From positions 1-8,266 of the forward strand of contig DAOVXR010000059.1 in NCBI GenBank assembly GCA_030636065.1: a DNA stretch of 8,266 nt, written 5' to 3'. Below the pieces are notes generated by a model. That model made no database searches and was not told the origin of the DNA. It was given only the letters and a program-made list of their open reading frames with translations. This DNA comes from Sedimentisphaerales bacterium. GTDB taxonomy: Bacteria; Planctomycetota; Phycisphaerae; Sedimentisphaerales; SM23-30. A program made the position numbers and the translations under genes. This document shows positions 1 through 7,175 of this stretch, one piece after another; position 1 is the stretch's first letter; every line of letters starts with the position of its first letter.

Positions 1-687
1 ACCAATTTTATCCGGCAGCATATCTGCGCCGCTTTTTGGATGTGCCTTTATAAGATCGATTTCATTTTTTGTTAATGGTTCGGTTTTATGATACAATCGT
101 TCAATCGGCACCATACCAATATCATGAATCATTGCCGCTGTTGCCAGAGGAGTTAAGTTCATGGCATCACGAATTATTTTGGCGGCACTTAGTCTTTCCC
201 TCTCCTTTTTGATGTGGTTGCGAATTGTGTTACCAATCACCATGCTCAGATAAAACACGTTGGAGCTATGTTCCTGCAGATACTCATCCCAATTGCTACT
301 TTGATCAATTACCGCCATAGCCACGGGATTATTCTGCAAAAATTGCGTCATATCTTCGATGGTTCTTTGCATACCGGCTATGTTATCGGCCGTTAGGGCT
401 GCTCCTGAACGCACAACCCGACTTACCTTCTGGGATACTGTTGCTATATTTCTTCGTACTTCCAGCGATATCTTATGGTCCTGACTATCGTCACCGAACT
501 CAACCACATCGTCGAGCAAAGGGTCTATCACCTGCACCATTTTATTGGGAAATCTGCGATGTAAGGCCGCAATGTCCGTTTCAGATAGAGAATGACCATG
601 TGGCAGCAGCACACTGTATTTATTCACAATATTGCTTGCCAGGGTCATACCAGGCTCTAATTGATCAACAGGAATCGCTATCGGCAT
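1..687 (-). CDS. HD-GYP domain protein, likely cyclic-di-GMP phosphodiesterase or sensor (3' end beyond the window)
   Basis: The reading frame is open from ATG at 687 to the window edge, giving 229 residues. Residues 1-55 match the N-terminal module often found before HD-GYP domains (IPVDQLEPGM, then LLPHGHSLSE). Residues 60-135 look like a helical linker. The HD-GYP domain follows: H140 in EHSSNV is the first likely metal ligand, H188-D189 form the HD pair in AAMIHDIGM, and H216 lies in KAHPKSG. The GYP loop itself would lie just past the edge. Known family members hydrolyse cyclic di-GMP using two or three metals. The usual HDIGK is HDIGM here (M192), so activity is not assured. The start is supported by AGGA nine bases upstream. 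The protein has no signal peptide or membrane segment in the visible part, so it is probably cytoplasmic. It lies about 600 bases after the importer operon on the same strand, and a functional link is not shown. Confidence 0.88.
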   Translation of the reverse strand, partial: MPIAIPVDQLEPGMTLASNIVNKYSVLLPHGHSLSETDIAALHRRFPNKMVQVIDPLLDDVVEFGDDSQDHKISLEVRRNIATVSQKVSRVVRSGAALTADNIAGMQRTIEDMTQFLQNNPVAMAVIDQSSNWDEYLQEHSSNVFYLSMVIGNTIRNHIKKERERLSAAKIIRDAMNLTPLATAAMIHDIGMVPIERLYHKTEPLTKNEIDLIKAHPKSGADMLPDKIG

Positions 688-692
688 CGATC

Positions 693-863
693 TTAATCCT
701 TTGTTATAATATTCTTACTGTTATATATACTTGTAACGCAACTATTCCTGATAGACGTACAAATCGCCCCGAACACGACTACTATCGACATTTTTTGCTC
801 CAGAATAAATCGATAAAGTATTTGCGTTGAGATGGTTTTGATGAGCCGTGTTAATGATAACAT
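693..863 (-). CDS. Doubtful 56-residue reading frame before the HD-GYP gene
   Basis: An ATG at 861-863 opens a 56-residue frame ending at TAA 693-695, next to the ribosome binding site of the HD-GYP gene. In its favour, AAGGG lies six bases before the ATG, and the frame sits neatly between a preceding stop (865-867) and the next gene. Against it, the predicted protein resembles no family I know, has one short hydrophobic patch (MSIVVVFGAI, residues 25-34) and ends in an A/T-rich, Asn/Ile/Ser-rich tail that looks like untranslated sequence. It could be a small leader peptide, but chance is the likelier explanation. Confidence 0.15.
   Translation of the reverse strand: MLSLTRLIKTISTQILYRFILEQKMSIVVVFGAICTSIRNSCVTSIYNSKNIITKD
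697..700 (-). promoter_or_regulatory. Ribosome binding site of the HD-GYP gene
   Basis: AGGA (within AAAGGA, read on the minus strand) sits nine bases before the ATG at 685-687. It fixes the start of the HD-GYP gene and suggests independent translation rather than read-through from the importer genes. The sequence upstream, about 700-745, is rich in A and T, but I could not find a -35/-10 pair with acceptable spacing, so no promoter is called. Confidence 0.6.
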
Positions 864-868
864 GTTAT
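857..868. repeat. Perfect 12-base palindrome ATAACATGTTAT
   Basis: The two halves ATAACA and TGTTAT are exact reverse complements with no spacer. On the minus strand it spans the TAA stop (865-867) of the broken frame and the ATG (861-863) of the doubtful small frame. Short symmetrical A/T-rich sites like this can be operators for dimeric regulators, but a single copy of this size may be chance. Confidence 0.3.
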
Positions 869-1281
869 GCCCTTTTCCAGCGTCCCCACAGCGTCTGTTG
901 AGCGTCAATCTCATCTGTTCTTTGTTCGAGTTTTTTTTCGGATTGCCCTTTGTTGAGTAATGCCTGCCAGCTTTCCACTTCGTCCCAGTCGATCGGTTCG
1001 AACAATGGATTCCGAATCACCAGCGAATAGCCGCTGCCGTTATAAACGCCCGCGTTCAGAAGGTTAATCTGTGAAGAAATATCAAAGGCATGGAAATCGA
1101 CGGTTGGCGTTCCCAGTCCAGTCGTTAGTCAAATCACAAATTAGCGGACAGACGTAAATGGCGAACGATTGATCACTCATGTCTGTTACACCGGTGAAAT
1201 TCAGAGAACTAGATTTTATCAGGCCATTTGGTGCTGTCAACAGAATCGATCTTTCTATCACAGTAAAAGACGCGTCGCTGA
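865..1281 (-). pseudogene. Probable remnant of an unidentified gene, frame broken near 1129
   Basis: After the importer's last stop, one minus-strand frame runs from 1281 to about 1130, reading ...SFTVIERSILL... to ...YVCPLICDLTND. It then loses sense and stops at 1082-1084. A second frame, shifted by one base, is open from 1128 to TAA at 865-867 and gives 87 residues, with VDFHAFDISS near the start, PLFEPIDWDEVESW in the middle and the ending LWGRWKRA. The second frame has no usable start before its middle and is preceded by TGA at 1129-1131. Its residue mix (acidic and Trp-rich, then a charged helix) and codon use look like real protein. The simplest reading is the 3' part of a decayed gene with a one-base shift. 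I do not recognise the family. The first half is weaker and could be non-coding. A sequencing error or a genuine frameshift are alternatives. Confidence 0.33.
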
Positions 1282-2262
1282 TTATTCTGTAACCCAGCAC
1301 GCGGCAACGTGTTCCGGGTTGCCGGACTTGGCCGCAAGCTGAGGGGTGTCGGTACGGCAGCGGTCAACGCACATACGGCAGCGAGGATGGAAGGGGCAAC
1401 CAGGGGGAGGATTGATCGGACTGGGCACTTCGCCACGGAGCACAACACGTTCGTAACAACGATGTGGGTCCGGCTGCGGAACGGCTGACATCAGGGCCAT
1501 CGTGTAGGGATGTTGGGGGTTTTTGTATATTTCTTCGACCGGGGCGTGTTCGACAATCCTGCCGAGGTACATAACAGCTACATAATCACTAATATGCTCG
1601 ACGACAGCCAGATCGTGGGCGATGAATAAATACGTCAGATCAAATTCCTGCTGCAAATCCATCAATAGATTGATTATCTGCGACTGAATAGAAACGTCCA
1701 GGGCACTGACAGGCTCGTCGCAAACGATAAATCGCGGGTTCAGAGCCAAAGCACGGGCGATGCCGATACGCTGGCGCTGGCCACCTGAAAATTCGTGTGG
1801 GTATCGGTGAACATACGACGGCGACAGACCAACCTTTTCCAGCAGTTCGGCTACGCGACGGCGGCGATCATTACCGCGGGCCAGGCCGTGTACGGTCAAT
1901 GACTCCCCAACGATATTACCAACAGTCATCCGCGGATTGAGCGAGCCAAACGGGTCCTGAAAAATAATCTGCATATCACGCCTAAGCCGACGCATCTTGC
2001 GGTATGACTGTTGAAAAATATCGTTACCGTCAAAGACCACGCTCCCACTTGTAGCGGGAATCAAACGCAGGATAGTACGACCGAGCGTGGTTTTACCGCT
2101 GCCGCTCTCACCGACCAGTCCCAAAGTCTTTCCGCGCGGAATACGAAAACTTACGCCGTCCACCGCCTTGACCCAAGCGGACACACGCGAAAAAATCCCT
2201 TTGCGAACAGGGAAATAGGTCCGCACATCTTCAACCGTTAATAAATCACTGTTTGTTGTCAT
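1282..2262 (-). CDS. oppF: Peptide ABC importer ATPase, OppF/DppF type
   Basis: This is the second of two cytoplasmic ATPases that power the permease pair by ATP hydrolysis. The 326 residues are full length for the family. Visible motifs are Walker A GESGSGKT (51-58), Q-loop Q102 in [10 protein letters not shown], signature FSGGQ (158-162, Phe replacing the usual Leu), Walker B FIVCDEP (178-184, catalytic E183) and switch H216 in IAHD. The C-terminal oligopeptide/dipeptide extension follows, with cysteines at 289, 295, 298, 302 and 322 in [11 protein letters not shown] and [18 protein letters not shown] and the ending identify the F rather than the D subtype. The ATG at 2260-2262 has no clear Shine-Dalgarno sequence. 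The gene is separated from oppD by 207 bases of palindromes, unlike the tight spacing elsewhere in the operon. The symbol is at family level; Opp and Dpp cannot be told apart. Confidence 0.96.
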   Translation of the reverse strand: MTTNSDLLTVEDVRTYFPVRKGIFSRVSAWVKAVDGVSFRIPRGKTLGLVGESGSGKTTLGRTILRLIPATSGSVVFDGNDIFQQSYRKMRRLRRDMQIIFQDPFGSLNPRMTVGNIVGESLTVHGLARGNDRRRRVAELLEKVGLSPSYVHRYPHEFSGGQRQRIGIARALALNPRFIVCDEPVSALDVSIQSQIINLLMDLQQEFDLTYLFIAHDLAVVEHISDYVAVMYLGRIVEHAPVEEIYKNPQHPYTMALMSAVPQPDPHRCYERVVLRGEVPSPINPPPGCPFHPRCRMCVDRCRTDTPQLAAKSGNPEHVAACWVTE

Positions 2263-2291
2263 TTTTGTTGAGAATATAAAATAGATTAAAT

Positions 2292-2309
2292 GGTGCGATA
2301 CATCGCACC
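2292..2309. repeat. Hairpin 4 of the oppD-oppF leader (GGTGCGAT / ATCGCACC)
   Basis: Perfect inverted repeat: GGTGCGAT, then AC, then ATCGCACC. As RNA it would fold as a seven-pair stem with a four-base loop. It is the last of four palindromes before the oppF start, about 30 bases upstream of the ATG. From memory, similar GGTGCG...CGCACC palindromes followed by CTAC occur between genes in many bacteria; I could not check this. Confidence 0.7.
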
Positions 2310-2346
2310 CTACTTAACTGTCATTTGACCGTCATGGTATTTTGTT

Positions 2347-2363
2347 CAACCCCTACGGGGTTG
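2347..2363. repeat. Hairpin 3 of the oppD-oppF leader (CAACCCC / GGGGTTG)
   Basis: Perfect seven-pair stem around the three-base loop TAC (GTA in the transcript). It has no T-run on the transcript side and so does not look like an intrinsic terminator. Confidence 0.75.
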
Positions 2364-2383
2364 TAACTCTTTTGTGAACTTTA

Positions 2384-2416
2384 CCACGGGTTTCGGCCTG
2401 CGGCCTTCACCCGCGG
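2384..2416. repeat. Hairpin 2 of the oppD-oppF leader (CCACGGGT / ACCCGCGG with inner GGCC pair)
   Basis: The outer arms 2384-2391 and 2409-2416 pair at seven of eight positions (one A-C mismatch). Inside, GGCC (2395-2398) and GGCC (2402-2405) pair around TGC, with symmetrical TTC spacers forming an internal loop. The two-tier structure resembles repetitive extragenic palindromes more than a terminator. Confidence 0.7.
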
Positions 2417-2429
2417 CTATTATTGTTAT

Positions 2430-2444
2430 GACCCCTTCGGGGTC
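2430..2444. repeat. Hairpin 1 of the oppD-oppF leader (GACCCC / GGGGTC)
   Basis: Perfect six-pair stem around TTC (GAA in the transcript), 25 bases after the oppD stop codon. It is the first structure met by ribosomes and polymerase after oppD, and could protect the upstream message from 3' exonucleases. No T-run follows in the transcript direction. Confidence 0.7.
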
Positions 2445-2469
2445 TGGTAAGAAAAAATTGTGTGAACGG

Positions 2470-3483
2470 TTACGTTTTTTTTGCATTTTTCATTTCCCTA
2501 CAGGTTTTCCAGCAGGCGGCCCAATGGCCCGGCTTGATCTGTTCAAGTGGTGGTTCTTTTGTACGACATTGTTCATCGGCATCGGCCTGATAGTAAGGAC
2601 AACGAGGATGAAACTTACAGCCGGACGGAAAACGCAGCGGGTCAGGTACGGTTCCGGGGATGACTTCGAGACGGTCATTTCGGTTGTCTAACCGCGGCAG
2701 CGAACGCAACAAACCCTGCGTATAAGGATGAAGGGGCTGGTCGAAGATATTATTGACATCGGCCTTTTCCACAATACGGGAGGCATACATAACGACAACG
2801 TCTTCGGCGTTCTCAGCGACCACGGCCAAATCGTGCGTAATCAGCAGGACGCTCATGTGGTTACGCTGCTGGAGTTCTTTGATAAGTTCGAGTATCTGGG
2901 CCTGAATAGTAACATCGAGTGCCGTCGTCGGTTCGTCCGCGATAAGAAGGGTCGGGTCGCAGCTCAGGGCCATAGCGATCATAATCCGCTGTCGCATACC
3001 GCCGGACATCTGGTGCGGATATTCTTTAGCTCGCTGTTCAGGCTCAGCAATACCGACCAATCGCAGCATTTCGGTAGCGTGGCTCCAGGCGGCAGAGCCT
3101 TTTTTGTCCTGATGAAGTTCGATTGCCTCGACAATTTGATCGCCAACTGTATAAACCGGATTAAGACTGGTCATAGGCTCCTGAAAAATCATTGCTATCT
3201 CATTGCCGCGGATAGTGCGCATTCTTTTTTCAGATAGTTTCAGCAGGTCCCGGCTCTGAAACAAAATTTCGCCCCCTATAATTTTGCCGGGCGGATCGGG
3301 TATCAAACGCAGAATCGACAGTGCCGTAACGCTTTTACCGCAGCCACTCTCGCCGACCAGTGCCAATGTCTTGCCTTTTTTAATATCAACGCTTACATCC
3401 TGTACCGCCCTGGCAATACCTTCCTCAGTATAAAAGGATGTCGAGAGATTATGAATCGATAACAGTATTTCGTTGTTACTCAT
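2470..3483 (-). CDS. oppD: Peptide ABC importer ATPase, OppD/DppD type
   Basis: This is the first of the two cytoplasmic ATPases, expected to pair with the OppF-type protein beneath the B/C permeases. The 337 residues show Walker A GESGCGKS (44-51), Q-loop Q101 in [10 protein letters not shown], signature MSGGMRQR (159-166), Walker B LLIADEP (179-185, catalytic E184) and switch H217 in ITHD. FQEPM and MSGGMRQR are typical of D rather than F subunits. The C-terminal extension carries C289, C295, C306 and C325 ([15 protein letters not shown]), the four-cysteine pattern that in studied DppD/OppD proteins binds an iron-sulfur cluster. The ATG at 3481-3483 lies seven bases after the preceding permease's stop. 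GAAGG overlaps that stop region, twelve bases upstream, which is rather far. The closing KNAKKT tail is short and basic. Confidence 0.96.
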   Translation of the reverse strand: MSNNEILLSIHNLSTSFYTEEGIARAVQDVSVDIKKGKTLALVGESGCGKSVTALSILRLIPDPPGKIIGGEILFQSRDLLKLSEKRMRTIRGNEIAMIFQEPMTSLNPVYTVGDQIVEAIELHQDKKGSAAWSHATEMLRLVGIAEPEQRAKEYPHQMSGGMRQRIMIAMALSCDPTLLIADEPTTALDVTIQAQILELIKELQQRNHMSVLLITHDLAVVAENAEDVVVMYASRIVEKADVNNIFDQPLHPYTQGLLRSLPRLDNRNDRLEVIPGTVPDPLRFPSGCKFHPRCPYYQADADEQCRTKEPPLEQIKPGHWAACWKTCREMKNAKKT

Positions 3484-3490
3484 GTACCAA

Positions 3491-4420
3491 TTATACCTTC
3501 AATTTCGGATCGAGTGAATCCCTTAAGGCGTCACCGAAAATGTTCAATGCCAATGAAATGAAGAAAATGGCCGCTGTCGCCGCCGCCATTTGCCACCAGA
3601 CACCACGTGAGAGTTCTACACGCGCGTCATTTATCATTGCTCCCCAGCTTGGCCGATCAGTTTCCCCCAAACCGAGGAAACTCAATATGACCTCAGCGTG
3701 AATAAAACCAACGAAACGAAGGGAAAAGTTAATAATTATAATATGGAAGACATTAGGCAAGAGATGTTTGAATATGATTCTCAGCGTTGTGCAGCCGTAA
3801 GAACGTGCGGCAAGGACATAATCGGATTCCTTACGTTTTATAATTTCTCCGCGAATCAGTCGGCAAATACCGACCCAGCTTGTAAGGCCGATAGCGAGAT
3901 AAACCGTAGTTATACCGGTAAGCTTTATGCCGAAAATTGTTTTGTTCTGCAGAACTACAGCGAAAGCCAGTACCAAAAGAATATACGGCACTGAGCTTAA
4001 TGTGGAATATATCCAGACAACTATGTCATCTGTAACACCACGGAAATATCCCGCGATTGCGCCCAAAGGCACACCGATAGCAAGACTGATGAACGATGCG
4101 CACAGCGCGACGGTTATCGATATTTTTACGCCGTATAGTGTTTTTCTCAGAACCGATCTGCCGAAAATATCCGTACCGAATACATTTTTTGCACTTGGCG
4201 GCTGATAGGAATCACCTGTTTCTTCTTCCCAACTAATCGTCTGCATATTCCAATCGAGCGATTCGGCCAGATATATAAAACCCGCAAACCCGACATAAAG
4301 TGTTATCACCACGAAACTTATCATAGCCAACTTCTGTCTGCGCAATCGCCGCAGGGCATCAGACCAAAGGCTTCGGCCTTTCTGATATATGTTTTCCGCT
4401 GGTTTTTGCAACTTATTCAA
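3491..4420 (-). CDS. oppC: Peptide ABC importer permease, OppC/DppC type (second pair)
   Basis: This is an inner-membrane channel subunit and the partner of the B-type permease just upstream. From TTG at 4418-4420 it has 309 residues. A basic cytoplasmic N-terminus (RRLRRQK, 24-30) leads into the first membrane helix (about 32-52), a large external loop to the FGTDIFGRS motif (81-89), and then five more hydrophobic segments. The ATPase-coupling loop is around 200-223 ([10 protein letters not shown] ... KHLLPN), and [12 protein letters not shown] closes the protein as in other C subunits. No ATG lies before the first helix. TTG at 4420 is chosen because GAGGA sits six bases upstream and overlap with the partner is only eight bases. 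An earlier TTG at 4480 would extend it by 20 residues and overlap 68 bases, with no ribosome binding site seen. Confidence 0.94.
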   Translation of the reverse strand: MNKLQKPAENIYQKGRSLWSDALRRLRRQKLAMISFVVITLYVGFAGFIYLAESLDWNMQTISWEEETGDSYQPPSAKNVFGTDIFGRSVLRKTLYGVKISITVALCASFISLAIGVPLGAIAGYFRGVTDDIVVWIYSTLSSVPYILLVLAFAVVLQNKTIFGIKLTGITTVYLAIGLTSWVGICRLIRGEIIKRKESDYVLAARSYGCTTLRIIFKHLLPNVFHIIIINFSLRFVGFIHAEVILSFLGLGETDRPSWGAMINDARVELSRGVWWQMAAATAAIFFISLALNIFGDALRDSLDPKLKV

Positions 4421-5351
4421 AGGAAATCCTCGGATCGACCAGGGCGTAACACAGGTCGGTAATAAGATTGAACATAACAAAGAGAATGGCGCTTATGTAC
4501 GTCATGGCGTTGATTACAAAGTAGTCCCGCGCACCTATAGCATCTATCATCAGATAGCCCAGGCCCGGTATGCCGAAAAAACGCTCCAGCAGAAGCGATC
4601 CCAGGAACAAAAAAGGTATAGCCAAAACCACCTGGGTGATGATTGGTATCATGGCGTTTTTAAGTACATGTTTGAATAAAACGCGTGTCGTACTCAGGCC
4701 CTTGGCATAAGCGGTGCGGACATAATCGTTGCGCATCTCATCAAGCATAATTGTTCGGTAAAATCGCAAATTCCCTCCAAGCCCGGCGACGATACCAATG
4801 ATTATAGGCAAGGCCACGTATTGCGGCATAGCCAAATCCGGGGAAAAAAACACAGGGAACAATCCCCATTTGTACGCGAAAAAATACTGTCCAAAAAGAA
4901 TAAAACTCAAATATGGAACGCTCATCCCTGAGACGCAAATAACAAGAACAATAACATCCCATTTCGAGCCGCGAAGAAAAGCTACTATCAGCGAAAGGCT
5001 TATCGCAATTATGAGAGTGCAAAAGAACATCGGTATCGTAAGAGCCAGAGACGGACCTGCTCCACGCTTGATTTTATCAATCACCGGCTCACGGTCACGA
5101 GCTCTTCCGAAATTAAATGTCAGGGCATTTTTAAAATGATTTATAAACTGACTGTCCCATGAGAGAAACAGGGGCTTATCGAGGCCGTACTCCGCGCGAA
5201 TTTCATCGATTGTTTCCTGCGTGGCGTTTTTGCCGGCGAGTTCCAGAGATATGTCGCCTCCGACAAGATTGAACAGCACAAAAGTAAGCAGTAAAACACC
5301 AAATACTATCGGTATTATATACAAAAATCGTCTTATTATATATGAAGCCAT
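4413..5351 (-). CDS. oppB: Peptide ABC importer permease, OppB/DppB type (second pair)
   Basis: This is an inner-membrane channel subunit. From ATG at 5349-5351 it has 312 residues. It opens with the family's hallmark N-terminus MASYIIRRFLYIIPI and a first helix (about 9-30). An external region with AEYGLDKPLF (53-62) and ALTFNFGRA (76-84) follows, then five further membrane helices. The ATPase-coupling loop is DYVRTAYAKGLS (209-220), followed by KHVLKNAMIPI, and the protein ends in [10 protein letters not shown]. ATGs at 5435 and 5423 would add 28 or 24 polar residues and run into the binding-protein gene. I prefer 5351 because family members start close to this helix. None of the candidates has a clear Shine-Dalgarno sequence; at 5351 the gap after the binding-protein stop is 16 bases. 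Confidence 0.93.
   Translation of the reverse strand: MASYIIRRFLYIIPIVFGVLLLTFVLFNLVGGDISLELAGKNATQETIDEIRAEYGLDKPLFLSWDSQFINHFKNALTFNFGRARDREPVIDKIKRGAGPSLALTIPMFFCTLIIAISLSLIVAFLRGSKWDVIVLVICVSGMSVPYLSFILFGQYFFAYKWGLFPVFFSPDLAMPQYVALPIIIGIVAGLGGNLRFYRTIMLDEMRNDYVRTAYAKGLSTTRVLFKHVLKNAMIPIITQVVLAIPFLFLGSLLLERFFGIPGLGYLMIDAIGARDYFVINAMTYISAILFVMFNLITDLCYALVDPRISFE
4427..4431 (-). promoter_or_regulatory. Ribosome binding site deciding the TTG start of the second C permease
   Basis: GAGGA (minus strand) lies within the last codons of the B permease, six bases before TTG at 4418-4420. The spacing is ideal, and the start overlaps the B stop codon region, suggesting coupled translation of the two channel subunits in equal amounts. 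Confidence 0.55.
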
Positions 5352-5367
5352 TTTATCGAATTTAAAA

Positions 5368-7152
5368 TTATTTGTACGCTGCGCGTTTGTCCATATCGAT
5401 TCTGCGATATTTTGACAGTCCATAAGAAAATACATGTGGTTTATAATTCATATACCAGCCGTGCCGCAGCGTATAGGCAACACGGTGGTTGATAAAGACA
5501 GCCGGATAATCTCCCAAAACGATGATTTCCATTTCCCGATACAGTTCACGCCGTTGCGGCGAATCGTCCATAACTTCGATCTTTTTATACAATTCGTCGA
5601 ACCTGATACTTTTATAGTTGAAACTGTTTGAGCCGGGAGCCCAGTTTTTGCTGTAAAACAGCCCCAGAAAATCCTCAGCGTCCGGAATACTTGCCTTGAC
5701 TCCGGATGAAAAGATTTGCAGACTTCCACTTTTCAATTTCCCCAGATATGTCGGCCAATCCATATACTCAATTTCCACATCCAGACCAACAGCATCGAAG
5801 TTGCTTTTGGTAAATTGACCGAACTGGCGATAAAACGTACCGGTACCAGGCATGGAGATTTTAAGTGTCGGTATCTTCCCACCGTGTATCCGCTCAGCCA
5901 GTTTGAGTTTTTCGCGCGATTCATCCGGGTCAAAACGGGCATAATCTTTTTCACTGATCTTCGAATCATACGAATCCATAAGCGGAGCTATGAAACCATG
6001 AGCGATGACATCCCGGCCGTTGGAAAATAAATCTATAAACTTCCGGCGATCGAATGACAGACTTATTGCCTGGCGGAGCGGTTTATTTTTACCGAGTACA
6101 GGGTCCAGCATATTGAACCCCAACCAGAAAGTTGACGGATCAACATATTTTTTCAAATGTATATCACGTTTTTTCATTTCCGGCGTCAGTTCACCGGTCC
6201 CCGAAATCGCCTCGTCGAAATTGTCTTTCGGGATAGCCTTCGCGTCAAGTTTGCCCTGCAGGAACAAAAACCACGCCGGCTGAGCCTCCTCGATAATTGT
6301 CCAGACGACCTTGTCGGCGAAAGGAATCGGCTTGCCGGCGTCGTCGAGATAACCAGCCTTAACATCGGACGGCTCACCTTCACTCGGATAGAGTTCACCT
6401 CTGAAAGCAGGACTGCGGACCAACTCGATATAACTGCCGCGACGCCACATAGCCAACCTGTACGGCCCCGTACCAACCGGGTGATTTATTATATCCCGGC
6501 CGTAACAGTCAACCGCTTCTTTGGCCACCGGAGCCGTCGCCGTATCCGCAAGGGCAGTTGCAATCAATTGCGGCCACGGTTTTGTAAGCCTGATGACCAG
6601 CGTATAATCGTCAGGAGTTTGCAGTCCTTCCACCAAACGGGAAAAATCGACGTCTTCACGCTTTTTGCATTTGCCGGTATATTCACGAAACTCGTCAAGC
6701 CCGACGATTTTGTCATCGAACATGGACCAGTTTTGACTGATATATTTCACGTTGGCAATTCTTTTTAAGGAATAAACAAAGTCCCCCGCCTTTAACTCCC
6801 TGCCTTTACCACCTGGAAAGCACTGATCGTCCTGAAAAAAAACACCCTTCTTTATTTTTATCGTATAAACAAGTTTGTCATCGCTTATCCGGGGCATCTC
6901 CTCAGCCAAAAGAGGCACGATCTGATAAGGACGTTTGAGAAAGTGATATTGGTACAGCGTTTCAAATATCTGGCTGCCGACCATTATGGAATATACATCA
7001 CGCATATCGCCCGGGTCCAGCCCCTTTATCTTTGTGACGATCGCATGATATAATACCATTTCGTCGGGGTTGCCGTCAGTAGCGGACTTCTTACAACCTG
7101 ACAAAGTCGGAAACAGCGTTAAAAGAACAAGGAATAAAAAACACTTTTTCAT
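5368..7152 (-). CDS. oppA: Peptide-type substrate-binding lipoprotein (solute-binding family 5)
   Basis: This is the extracytoplasmic receptor that captures the solute and delivers it to the permeases. The 594-residue precursor has a lipoprotein signal: MKK, a hydrophobic stretch, and lipobox LSGC with the acceptor C20. Family 5 landmarks follow in order: an N-terminal LDPGDMRDVYS...QIFETLY region (45-67), LLAEEMP (81-87), VYTIKIKKGVFF (95-106) with KAGDFVYSLKR (121-131), PVGTGPYRL (225-233), and KPLRQAISLSFDRRKFI (357-373). The second lobe includes FDAVGLDVEIEYMDW (452-466), and AVFINH (551-556) precedes the C-terminus. Its length is at the larger end for the family. It lies 23 bases after the first C permease and 16 before the second B permease. 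AAAGG about ten bases before the ATG is a weak ribosome binding site. Di- or oligopeptides are the default substrate, but members also bind nickel, heme or sugars, so the solute is unknown. Confidence 0.94.
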   Translation of the reverse strand: MKKCFLFLVLLTLFPTLSGCKKSATDGNPDEMVLYHAIVTKIKGLDPGDMRDVYSIMVGSQIFETLYQYHFLKRPYQIVPLLAEEMPRISDDKLVYTIKIKKGVFFQDDQCFPGGKGRELKAGDFVYSLKRIANVKYISQNWSMFDDKIVGLDEFREYTGKCKKREDVDFSRLVEGLQTPDDYTLVIRLTKPWPQLIATALADTATAPVAKEAVDCYGRDIINHPVGTGPYRLAMWRRGSYIELVRSPAFRGELYPSEGEPSDVKAGYLDDAGKPIPFADKVVWTIIEEAQPAWFLFLQGKLDAKAIPKDNFDEAISGTGELTPEMKKRDIHLKKYVDPSTFWLGFNMLDPVLGKNKPLRQAISLSFDRRKFIDLFSNGRDVIAHGFIAPLMDSYDSKISEKDYARFDPDESREKLKLAERIHGGKIPTLKISMPGTGTFYRQFGQFTKSNFDAVGLDVEIEYMDWPTYLGKLKSGSLQIFSSGVKASIPDAEDFLGLFYSKNWAPGSNSFNYKSIRFDELYKKIEVMDDSPQRRELYREMEIIVLGDYPAVFINHRVAYTLRHGWYMNYKPHVFSYGLSKYRRIDMDKRAAYK

Positions 7153-7175
7153 CTAAAATAGCCTTTGAAAAACTT

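Larger units (their letters stand above)
688..1281. other. 594-base gap between the importer operon and the HD-GYP gene
   Basis: This stretch has no intact recognised gene. From the importer side it holds a broken reading frame (1281 down to 865), a 12-base palindrome across that frame's stop codon (857-868), a doubtful 56-residue frame (863-693), and an A/T-rich segment before the HD-GYP start. No hairpin followed by a T-run that would terminate the importer transcript was found just after its last gene; the palindrome GACGCGTC at 1269-1276 has no loop and is not a convincing terminator. Confidence 0.7.

Noticed and set aside
700..745. A/T-rich segment with TATAAT-like words before the HD-GYP gene
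   Set aside because: On the minus strand I could not pair any -10-like hexamer with a -35 at 16-18 bases, so a promoter call would be guesswork.
441..830. Plus-strand open frame of 129 residues crossing the HD-GYP start
   Set aside because: It is antisense to the clear HD-GYP protein and then runs into A/T-rich intergenic sequence. It has no recognisable domain.
931..938. Run of eight A on the minus strand inside the broken frame as a slippage site
   Set aside because: It lies well downstream of the frame break near 1129, and the frame is continuous through it, so it does not explain the shift.
1269..1276. GACGCGTC followed on the minus strand by TTTT, as an importer terminator
   Set aside because: The palindrome has no loop, so it cannot form a stable terminator hairpin, and the T-run is only four bases.
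2374..2691. Plus-strand open frame of 105 residues running from the palindromes into oppD
   Set aside because: It is made of palindrome sequence plus the antisense of the oppD C-terminus; there is no protein-like pattern.
2728..3237. Plus-strand open frame of 169 residues
   Set aside because: It is opposite the ATPase motifs of oppD, whose Walker A, signature and Walker B segments are all intact in the minus frame.
5352..5435. Longer start for the second B permease at 5435 or 5423
   Set aside because: The extra residues are polar, read through the end of the binding-protein gene, lack a ribosome binding site, and precede the typical family N-terminus at 5351.
6157..6768. Plus-strand open frame of 203 residues
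   Set aside because: It lies wholly opposite the binding-lipoprotein gene, has a low-complexity Arg/Pro-rich translation with no family features, and is explained as the antisense shadow of a real gene.
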